Shown: one piece after another, positions 22,701 through 33,066 of the stretch | How the letters are laid out: each line of letters opens with the position of its first letter | Numbering within the stretch: the first letter of the stretch is position 1 | Origin: Halocafeteria seosinensis | Lineage: Eukaryota; Sar; Bigyra; Bicosoecida | Reading direction: 5' to 3' | Length of the DNA: 64,000 nucleotides | Assembly: GCA_001687465.1 (NCBI GenBank) | Contig: LVLI01000229.1 | Span: 1-64,000 of the forward strand | Notes under the pieces: generated by a model | The model's input: only the letters and a program-made list of their open reading frames with translations | The model's database searches: none | Told to the model about the DNA's origin: nothing | Program-made: the position numbers and the translations under genes

Positions 22701-25700
22701 CCGGAGTTTGCGCTGGAGCTGTGACGAACTTATGCGCAAGCATTCCTGGGGTTGACGCCGGTCTGTCGGCCATTGCATTTCCGCAATATGGATCTGATAT
22801 TATAACAGACTCGTGTGAATCTTCCCTTGGTCCCCCAGAAGCTGCGCATCTCTTGAAGCCTGGGATAATGCGGACTATGTCATTCTGGAAACGTGACTGT
22901 TTGTACACTTTGTCGGAAGAAGAAGCATTCTTCAGCGGTGACAATGCAACCTACTTTCGCCAGGAGAGTCTTTTGGAAGTCCTAATAGACAAATGCACCA
23001 GAGATTTGGGGTTGAAGAAGACTTCCGAGATTGTCAGTGCCTTGAATGCAGACTCTGTGGGGATCAGTGACCATACCGTTTATGTTCGCAAAGACGTACC
23101 TCACAATGCGGACGTACCGGTAGATGTATTGGGGGACTGTGGTGTACCAAAACTAGCAGAAACTCAAGTACAGGGAGTAATCCGACATGTGAACATGTAT
23201 CTCGATCGATGCACTGCCCTTTCCTCCAAGAATGAACTCAGCCTTGGAGTTTTGACTCTAGCTTCAGCCATGATACGTCGCGGGGCTCTCACACCGCGGC
23301 AGATTTGCTCTGTGATACCGAACCTGCTAAAGCTTATTGTTGCCGAACAGCAGCGTGATGCATTCTCTTCCGATTGGCAATGGCGAACCGATAAGAAGCT
23401 ACTGCTGCGACTGAAGTTGCGTAGTTGTACGTTGCTGCATACTGTTTGTGACTATGCCACGGCTCATAAAGTGCAACAGTGCGTGGACTATTTCTCTGGG
23501 AAGTTTAGTGACCTGGTGGAACGGAAGGGCTACGATGAGTTCTTTACAGCAATTAGTGCTATCTACGCCCCATCAGAGAATAGCAATCAGGATTTTGAAA
23601 TCATTGAAAGGATGTGTAATCACGACTGGTTTAACAAGGCTTTGGACTCTTGTCAAGCCTCTGAACTTCTTCGGGAAGCTGTTAATCGTGTATCATGGTC
23701 CCCGCTGCTCAAGCTGACTGTTTCCCTACTACGTCGACTGAAAAGCCGACCGTCTGAAGTATTTAAAGCGTTTCGAGACGCTAGCATCCTTTATAGTGGT
23801 GCTGAGTACCGCTTTGCCGTTGAAATTGGATCTATTGCGTGGAGATTGAACGGGATCACATTGTTGGAGCGCACCAGCTCGGAACCTGGCGAGGTTCATG
23901 TCAGTCGTGCGAAGGAAGTTACAAACGCAGCGGCAATGCTGGTACGGAGACTGAGGCTCGTGTTTGGTGCACATGAAAGCTACGGGATCTCCAGGAAACG
24001 AGCCATCGATATATTTCTGGCCTCGAATTGCGTGGATGTTATCATTGGACTCTCAAAGATTCCGTTGAAAGTGGTTTTGCATGCATATGATCTTGGGGTG
24101 CATTCTACAAGTACCTCACCACAAGAGCATCCAATGATGAAAGTGCTGAGGCAAACCTACGCTCTACTCTACAGCCTTGCCAGAACACGTGACCCTACTA
24201 TTTTGACCATGCTTCGCCCCCACATCAACTCGTTCCTGCGTTATCAAGGTTCTTCCGTTGGAACTATGGAGCTGATCATTGAGCTAGTAAAAGGGTGCCG
24301 TGGCGCGTGTGATCTTGTTGACACGGCCCACATTGACACTACACTAGTAAGCTTATCGCAAGTCTCTACATCGATATCCGCTAAAGTGATGTTAATCAGG
24401 TTCCTGAGGTCACTTATGGTCGACATATCGACTGAAGAAGATGGAGATACATCTGGGTCAGTGATCAGCCACAGGAACAAAGAACTAGTTATCCACGGAC
24501 TATGTTCCGGAAAAGCTCAAACCTCATCGGCATCAGGAGATATGCGATTCGGCGCGGAGATTGAGAAAGAAGGACATAGTTTACAAACTGAATCTTGGGC
24601 AACGCTCCGTACCCTGGCTTTCATCCGTTCCAAGATTGGTTTACTATACTTCCTTGGAGAGATAGATGCTGTCTGCCAACCGAACCGACTGCTGGGGAGC
24701 ATCCATTCCTGGTACAGGAAAGACTTCGACGTCAATGCATTGCGAATCAAAGCAGGAAGGGCAGTCCGAAGGCTAAGGTCATACGTTGCATCCGGTTGCG
24801 CTCAAAGTCTTCTTGAATCTATGCCTGAAGGGGAATCGGCTTATTATATGTACGAACTGGAACTGAGCTTGGGGAAATCAAACACGGAAAGAACCCAAAT
24901 GGACTTCTACAAGCGACTTCTGCAGACTATATCTGACTCCCAACAGAACTATACGAAGCAGCACTCACACAATACTGTCGATGAGACCACCCTAGTCATT
25001 CGATCAGCTCTTCCATGGGATGGGATTCTGAGTTGTGTTCTATCGGTGACCTCTTTTTCTCTGAAGTCTAAGTTCCTGCGCTTTCTCTGGGCTGTTTGGG
25101 GCGATAAACTCCCATATGTTAGTACAGAAGGTCTGCAAGCCTCAGTCGTGCTAAACGGAAGCACTGATACCGTTTATGAATACCTGAGTTCCGAAAAAGG
25201 ATTTCCACATCCTGAAACACAACTTCCAGTTCTGGGGCTGTCGACAACCCGAGATTGCACCCCCTTGAGCTTGCTCGCTAATGAGGCCATTGGGGCTGGG
25301 CTCTTATGGCTGCACATATTGGCGGACCCGTTTATTGAGCAGAATATGCATGTCGAGCTTGCACAACCGGTTACCCAAAGTATATGCATCGCTCTTGTTG
25401 GAAGGCAAAATGTCTCAGATCGTGCAACGGAACTGCCACAAGAGCTTGAAAGGTTATCTTGCAGCATGGACTTTGTAGAGTTAACGACACCACCGGAGGC
25501 CGAAATCGCGCTGCGGGGATCCTTGTCTTCCATCCTGAATTGCTATGCCAACAATACCTCGCAGGGCGATTTTCAGAGGCGAACACTTTTGAGTGGAAGG
25601 TCGTCGGGTCTTATAAGAAACAAGTATGAATTGCAGGTTCTGGTGGAGTCCTTGAAGGAAATGTTGTTTGATGTCACCCTTCCCCTTCTTCTTGAAATGC

Positions 25701-28700
25701 TGAGCTCGTCGAATGAAACCCTCCTGCGCCAGACAGAAAGCACAGAGAATGCATCTTCGTTGTTGTTTGCTGTGTTGTGCTCCTTTGCCGACATTATACT
25801 AGCTGTCAGGTCGGCGCATCCGAATTGGTTGCATGCAGGTCACCCCAAAAGAAACAATAACCCAAAAGCGGCATTATCAGAAATGGGAGAAGAGGTGGTA
25901 AACTGTCTCTCTACAGAACAAATAAGGACCGTTTCAAGCATGATTGCGTACCTCTACGATCCAAGAGGCTCATCGCAACCTTCCGGAGTAGATTTGGAGA
26001 ATGTTCGCGAGCAGTACGAGATCGCGAAATTAGATTCGATGCTCCTAGGATGCCGTATACCACGCAGGTTCATGGATGTGAGTCGTCTCCTTGGTAACTT
26101 GTCGGAATATGTTATAAAATCAAAGGAAGTGACCGATGTAGAAGCGAAGATGGAACCGACCCACGGAGAGATTTGTAGCGCTGATGGAGTTCGTTATCGA
26201 TACTCGAAGGGAGTAAAGGAATTTTCTGGTGGTACTCTAGACGCTCCTACAGGAGTGATAGAAGATCCGGTTCACAGAGACACTCCCGGTACAAAGGCCG
26301 ATGAGCACTTGGTAAAATGGATCCCTGGGTGTGCGGTGCAGTCCCTTAAGCAACGATATATGTCAATTGTCGTTGCTTTCCTAAACCAATCCAAGCCATT
26401 AATTGAAACCATAAATTACCAGCCACATGATCTTGCTATGTCGCTGTGCAATAGCGTGTCCATTTTAGCTGGAACTGATTCCGCTGCCAATGATTGCTGC
26501 GACGAAGTGATGAGGAAGATTATCGTTCTGCTGATTAACGACGCATTCAAAGCAGAGGCGGCCATACAGAGCAGAGGCCGAAACCGAAGGATGGATTCAT
26601 ACCCTTGCGCCAGTCGAGCTTCTTGCTGGCTTCTGGATGCCCCGTACGTTGTCTCTTCATTTTTGCATGCTTTTCTCGTAATTGGAGAAGAAGATGGCGG
26701 ACAAAGACGGCTGTGTAACTTGGGTATCCCCCAGTTAGTTGTGGTGTTGTTGAATTACCTCGGTAGCTTTTATACAGTAAAAGAATCAGAGGGAAGCAGC
26801 CGATCGAAACATTCCGCACCGATTCAGCCAGCTGCGGCCGTTGGCGGAAGTGATGTTATTAGTGTTTGTCTGGAACTGGGTGGTCTTGTTTTATCTGAGG
26901 GCTATTTGCCGGCACAGCACAGGCTTCTAGAAGCTTACAAGGCGACACGAAGCTCGGCTTTCCTCGCAGCAATCAATAAAATGATTGAAGGATTTGAGGA
27001 TACGTTATCGGTTCCGTCAAAGTCGTCTGAGTTGATTGGTGTTTCTGAAGCTTTGGTGGCAAGTGCAGACAATTCCTCTACCCATGCTTCTGTGCGTTTG
27101 CAGGTGTTCAATACTGCTAAAGAAAACACCCTGGACGAAGGATCCCACACTCTCGGTGAAACTAGCAGTGACCTCATGCGCTGGAAGGAAGTGGAAAACT
27201 TGCTGTGTTTTATTCAACAGATGTGCGAGGGTCATATGCGGCGCTGGCAAGATGAATTACGTGAACAAGTAGAGTTTGTTGTCCAACACAATGTGGTTGA
27301 ACAGATTATCGACTTCTTGCATAGCTTGGTCGCCAATGGCGGCCCGCTTTGGCAGGTAATGGTCTACTGGGATGCAAAATTTGAGCCGGCGGTGATTTCC
27401 CAGGTGATGAAGGCTTTCGTTCAAATAGTTGCCACAATAACCGAGGTTACGCAAGGCCCCTGTGTAGGCAATCAGCATCAACTCAGTCGGTCGCGACTAT
27501 TTGAAGCCGTCGGGTGGATTTGGCATGCCATAGTATTTGCATGCTCGCATAGTGACAAGCAATTGGTGTACGGCAGCTGGGGAGCACTAGATGGTAGTGA
27601 GCCTCGGTTTGCTTCTGAAAATGGGGACAGGAGCATTGGCATAGTCGAATCTCTTTGGGAAGAAATCGATAATGCCATCCAGGATGTCAAAGAAAATGAT
27701 CAAGAAGACCCCGATTTTGACCTGAACTCCTTGCCCAGAAAATCAATTATGATGTTCCTGCAGGACCAAATCATTGAGTGTCTAAGCGCAATTTTAGAAG
27801 GTGATGCTCGACCGTACGCAGTACGAATGATTCAATTGCTGGATCTTCAGTATATTCCTCAGTTGATCAAATTGGTGCTTCGTGAAGGAGAGGCTCAAGA
27901 TAAATGTTTCCCTGTGGGCAAAGAACTATCTATCAGCTACGAACGCGAACGAATTTCAGATGGAATGTGGGACGGTCGATTTGCAGAACTGGATTTATGT
28001 TGCAAGTACATGGTATTTGTCAAAAGGATAAGTATTCGGATTGGTATCGGTGCGGACCTTGCCATAGACGAAATCTTAAACAGAGCTAGCGAAGGTGCGA
28101 CGGCTTCCGCTGGGGACGACCAAGGCTCCAAAACGACGGATGAAAACCACCTACTTACTATGCTTGCGAAAGTTGAAGAGCAGTTCGACCATGGAACTCA
28201 GGCAATACTAAGAATGTTGGCGGACCCTGAAGTGCAGCGTCTTCAGCGCTTGTGTAACCGGCATGTCACTCAAGTCGAGGTTCAAAGCCCCAGTGGCGCA
28301 TTGGTTCCATTCGTTTTCCGGGTGCCACCTGTGGTATTGCGCCATCGCCAAGATGCTGACTTCCGTGAGAAACGAGAGAATGTACTGTTTAGTGTCTCAC
28401 GGGATAGTCCGTTTTCCCGCATGGAAGACTTCATTAGCGAGTGTCCGGGGCTTGTCTTCGAGCTGACCTCCTATCCGCGCCTCAGAATGTGCAGCCTCGT
28501 GCGGCACGTTCAATTTTTCCTCGATTTGACGTTTGTCCTTGCTCTCATGATCAATGCTTGCCTGCTAGCCTCCGAGTCGCATTTGAACGAGTGGGCCCCC
28601 CGCATTTTGATATGGCCAATGGAGGGGCTAGTACTGCCGCTGGGCTGGATGCATGCTATTGCATCCTTGCTCAGATTCGCTTCAGTCTTAGTCCGGAAAG

Positions 28701-29827
28701 CTCCGGCGTGGCTAAATCAGCGGAGTGACGATGAGGAAACCTCGTTAGAGATAAACATAAAAGATCAGGACAAAGATGATGAAAGTTCTAGAGGTGAATG
28801 GAACGCTGACGATGAGGAAGATCACCGGGCGGGCGCCGTAGGCAGTCGTTACCTTCCTGTTGTCAAGAAGATTACGGCATCAACGCTCTCTGATCCTCAG
28901 GCTGGATTCACGTTTGTCTACGCTTTGTCAAGCTTGCTGGCGGTGTCCCTTGGACGGCCTGCGTTGTACTCGATTCATTTGTTTGACCTCATTTCTAGAT
29001 CGGCACTTCTGCGGGAAACTATATCTGCTTTAAAGGAATATAGCTACTCATTGCTCGCTACTGGGACTCTTTGGCTTCTGCTCATGTGAGTACCATTTAA
29101 CTTATGCTCTCTCTTTAGATTCTCAAATTTTAGTCACACTGTCCCTGCAGGTATACTTTTGCACTGGTTGGATTTACATTCTTCAACGAAGACTTCCCTG
29201 AAGGCGAATGTGCCACTTTGTTTGACTGCGTGGCATTTACGCTGAATTTTGGCATGGTATGCTCATAGTAGCTCTCACCCTGTTATGCACAGTCTAACAC
29301 TTTGCCTTTTTTGCGCGTGTGTTCAGAGAGCCGGTGGGGGACTTGGAGATGTGCTGGATGGTGGTGACGGCAAGTCGCATGGGATCGGTCGGGCATTATT
29401 CGACGTCAGCTATTTTGTACTAATCACGGTAGTTATGCTGGCTATCGTGACCGGAGTTATAATTGGTATGTTTCCACCAGGTTCATCTTTCAGTGTGAGA
29501 ATGTAGATACTCGACTTTCGGGTCGCGTTTGCAGATGCGTTCGGCGCGAGTAGAGACCATCGGAATGCAGTACACGAAAATCAAAAGAACTTTTGCTTCA
29601 TTTGCGGACTGGAGAGCAGTAGGTTTGATCGCCTAGGTCGTGGGTTTGGCTTCCATTGCCGGAATGAGCACAATATGTGGGGATATGTTTACGCAATGAC
29701 ATACCTAAAGGTGAAAGATGACACTAGTTACACAGGGTTGGAATCTTACCTGGCGGACCAGATGCAGTCGGGGGCATTAGAAATCTTCCCCATTGGACGT
29801 GCAACCGCCGCGCCAAAGATTTCTTGA
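16798..29827 (+). CDS. IP3-receptor/ryanodine-receptor-type calcium-release channel with N-terminal Cache sensor modules
   Basis: The proposed exons are 16798-16930, 17016-29085, 29151-29256, 29327-29465 and 29535-29827, giving about 4246 residues. The 3' exons restore the textbook C-terminus: pore loop RAGGGLGDVL, S6 helix ending VTGVIIDAFG, then CFICGLESSRFD, NEHNMWGYVY and SYTGLESYLADQM, all hallmarks of IP3/ryanodine receptors. Upstream are MIR-type beta-trefoil stretches (about residues 710-1200), RIH-type helical arrays, acidic linkers, and membrane segments from about residue 3870. The N-terminus is novel: two Cache-like modules (about 190-375 and 450-640), the second with WSKPYFDEGGGN, MITYSVPFF and GVVTIDL, followed by a Cys-rich CFSCGLPC ... 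CQRC finger. The family releases calcium from internal stores. The 5' intron (16931-17015) is inferred; it removes a GT-rich stretch and joins in frame. The ATG at 16672 is an alternative start. Confidence 0.9.
16931..17015 (+). other. Probable first intron of the calcium channel gene, with a GT microsatellite
   Basis: Donor GTACGG follows codon fragment GAA-G, and acceptor ...TGTATCCAG precedes CC-ACG, so the splice keeps the frame (phase 1). The interval holds a (TG)n-rich tract. If read through, it would encode a low-complexity Val/Cys/Tyr peptide, which argues it is intronic. Without RNA data this is an inference. Confidence 0.6.
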
Positions 29828-30975
29828 TTTTTGCTTCCCTACGGGGAAGTGCCGCTCGCGTCTCGTATGTACTGTTCGGACATCTCGGCGACCGCTTGCG
29901 CTCAGCACCATTTGGGATAGGAACTCCATATTTTTTCTGGTATACGCCTCAAATTACTTGTACTCAGTTACCATGCTCTCCATCGTTGTCATTCACCGGA
30001 CCGACAGTGGATGGCTGACAGCTCACCCGATTATTGACGGTAGTCTTGAACGCATCGCACTCCGCTAAAACTAAATCCCACTGAGCAGCAACGTTAAAAT
30101 ACTGTACTAGTACAGCAGAACTAATCCCCTAGTGCTGGCAGAGAAAAATAAGTCAATGTCGTGTACTTCTTGTATTAAAAAGCGCGTGCGGTTGAACTTT
30201 GGAATTTTCCTCCTGACGAGCCAGCGCTCATGGCACCCTACAATTTGCAATGTTTGACACCAAACGATAGAAATCTGGGAGACCTGTTCTCTGTTCATAC
30301 ACACATGAGAAAATTCATTGGTTCATTACAACCGGAATACAGTAGCAGTGGCAATGATGGGACCCCGTCAGTCACCAAAAGGTTGTTAACGTTGCGACAC
30401 TGAGTGGTGTTACCACTGTACCAGTGGTAGCATTACGGTAGAACGATGACCCGGAATCGATTAAATAACTTACAGTCGTGATGTTTGCAATCTAATAAGA
30501 TAGAGAAACAGCTAATTCCGTCAGGAAATACCATAGTCGTTGGGGAGCCGATCAATCCGTCGAAGCTTCTTGATTCAGGGTGAACTCAGTTGATTGCCTG
30601 TGAGTCAACGGAAGCATGTACTTACCCTGGGTAGTAAAGCTACACAATGTTCTCAACTAGGGGCCTGAAACCATCGTGCACTCCAAGAAATCCCCAACGG
30701 TAGACGGTAGACCTACTGTATGTACACGGCTCGACCTGGCTTGTTTGAACATCCCATTGCAAGTGTAGCCGGCCCCCCCAGACGACTACTGACTACACTG
30801 GGAGTTGAGTGGTGCCCTGTCAGCTTCGCAACTCGAGCTCATCATATTGTTAGACATTGCTTGCCGTTGTGTTGTTTTTTGTTCCTTCCGAAACAAATTT
30901 GATTAAGTTTGTTAACCAAAATTGCTACATTCGCAAAATGCAATGATCCTTCCACTCGGATGACAAGAACACGTT
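29828..30975. other. Intergenic region, no gene recognised
   Basis: This contains only short unsupported frames. A small perfect inverted repeat, TACCACT ... AGTGGTA with a five-base loop, lies near 30409-30432. TACTGTA motifs occur at 30100 and 30714. It presumably includes the 3' ends of the convergent calcium channel and ATPase genes. Confidence 0.5.
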
Positions 30976-32162
30976 CTACTGTATTACCTCTGTGGAAAAC
31001 GGATCTTGTCGACGTAAGTCATCTTTAAAAGGTAGAAAAAGAGAACAACGTTGTACCAACAGCAGTCATGACGAAAATTCAGCTCAAAGCATACCGTGGC
31101 GACGAACTGCTGAGTAGTAATACTCAAACGTATTCCCCGAAACCGGCTTTTGAGATAATGCGTTGTCACTATACCGGTTTGGTCCACTGTCGCACTCCTT
31201 AGAATGAACTTCATCGTATACAGCGATACCAACAGTGTTATCGATTTCTTCAAAGGAGTTCCACCCTACTTGCCATTCGTGCGCTTTCTGCGTGCAATTC
31301 ATGTTTACTGACGGACTTTTGTGCATTTGCTCGAGAAACGCAGGAGCAGCGGCCATTTCTCCCAATTCCTGTGCCTCCGGTATTTCATTAAATTTATCTG
31401 ACTGTTGTAAGAAAGTCGTCACTTCCTTCTGTGTCCATTTGAGGCAATCTGTCCGTGCTAACCCTTTGATCTTGTCTAGACCATTCAAATCCACAAGAAT
31501 CTTAGTCTTTTCTTTATCCGACACGGCAATGACAACGTTAAATTTCCCCCTGTTGTTGCGAGATTGCGTCGCGAGGGCGCGGATGTAATTCTTAGCTTGT
31601 TCGTCCAAAGCAATATTTTCAGCTTGATCAATGATGATGAGAGACTTGTCAGGGATGCAATCTTTCAGTTTCTCGTTCTTGGGAATAGTTAAAGCAGTAT
31701 GAACATCATGTGTTCCGTCAACGTGAACAACGTGTACACCAGCTTGTCTAAGTTCGTTGGCACAGGCTATAACGTAGCAACTCTTCCCCGATCCGGCCGG
31801 AGCGTACATTACAAACACACCTCCATAAGGATACTTGGCAGCTGTTGTCACCAGACCGATGATGGACTGCTTTCCACGTATGGAAGATCCTTAGATTGGG
31901 CTAGAGGAAACACGTCAGTTTTCATCATCTTTTCCTTAACAGCATGCTCTATACCCGCTCTCCACTTGTGATATCGGTCTTGATCGGCTTGGTTTTGGTT
32001 CGCATAATGAAGATAGGCCTGGACACACGCTGAAAATGCCCCCACGAGCCCACCTCCTACGCTAAATACTCGTTCTGCTTCGCCAGCCCACATCATCGGT
32101 TTTTTCCTTTGTACCACAAGTTGATTACTGTAGATCAAGTGATATCGTTTTAATACACACAT
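30976..32162 (-). pseudogene. P-loop ATPase gene with a single-base frameshift
   Basis: The minus-strand gene starts at ATG 32162. The first segment has a hydrophobic stretch (VGGGLVGAFSACVQAYL) and runs in frame to about 31891. The downstream frame then carries Walker A (YAPAGSGKS) and Walker B (SLIIIDQAEN). Continuity is restored if one base is missing in the short G run at about 31889-31891: the first frame reads FPLAQSK and the second continues GSSIRGKQSIIGLV without a stop. A probable 3' intron (31094-31023, donor GTATGC) joins to a last exon ending with TAG at 30976. The product would be a membrane-anchored STAND/AAA-like NTPase of unknown role. The break may be a true mutation or a base-calling error. 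No gene partner is evident. Confidence 0.55.
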
Positions 32163-33066
32163 TGCTCCTTATCAACATCCAAATTCTGTACCAACTCGAC
32201 CGTCAGGTGTAATACAAGTAAAGTGTAAACTTTAAAGTCGAGCTATCCCAAACAAAGAAACAATATAGATACATGTGTAGTACATTGTGTACATGATATC
32301 ATTGTATGCTGGCTACTGAAAATACCCTTCTTACAGTACAGTGTACTGTTATTACCCGTTTTCTTTCTCTCCTCAATCAAGCCATAGATACACGCCCGAA
32401 CGCTACAGACGGACGTACATGTTTTCTGTATCTGATGTTGGAATGCCCTGCCTAAGAATTACTTACCCCAAGAAGGAAGGTTGTACAAAAATTTCCGCCC
32501 TGTTCACTTCCACGTGTACGTCTCCATGCTTTTGTACACGTATCTCAAACAATGAATGTAGGACTCAACTGTTGCTCGAGATATTATTTCACATTGCTCG
32601 AGCAGGCCTATAGCGATGAACACACACACACACTACCCTGTAGACGCCAGGCCGTTAACTGTGGCCATTGCAGTTGTGGAAGAAGAGCAAGCAATCGTCG
32701 ACTTACCTGGATACTGATACACACAAATGCAAAACAGTTTTTCGATACAAAAAAGAGAAGAATGTAAAGTGTCTCTAAAGCTATTCAGCACTACATCATT
32801 TCCCTCTTTCCTACAACAGGAAGTACCTTTTTTATTATTTTTTTCTTAAGTTTTACACTTCTCGAAAGACTGTGCGGTTGAACATCCGACGGGCCGGCGG
32901 CGACGGCAGCCGAAACCATGTACAAAAAAGGTCCACAGGGGGATTCCAGGGGGAGGAGGCATCGTCATTTGAATTATGGAGTCCAGTGCTCTCTGTGGCT
33001 CAGAGTTTGATAGCACAGAGGTCATTTTCACATTCAGATGACATTAGAATATACTCAGGAATAAAA
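32163..33066. other. Intergenic region, probable divergent promoter
   Basis: This lies between the divergently transcribed ATPase and AP2 genes. No coding signal. A pyrimidine-rich stretch ('ttttttattatttttttctta') lies near 32829, followed by a frame that opens into the AP2 gene but has no ATG before 33067. A CA microsatellite lies near 32618. A TACAGTA motif lies at 32332. Confidence 0.5.

Noticed and set aside
32872-33066. Upstream extension of the AP2 protein
   Set aside because: The frame is open but has no ATG; the first usable start is 33067.
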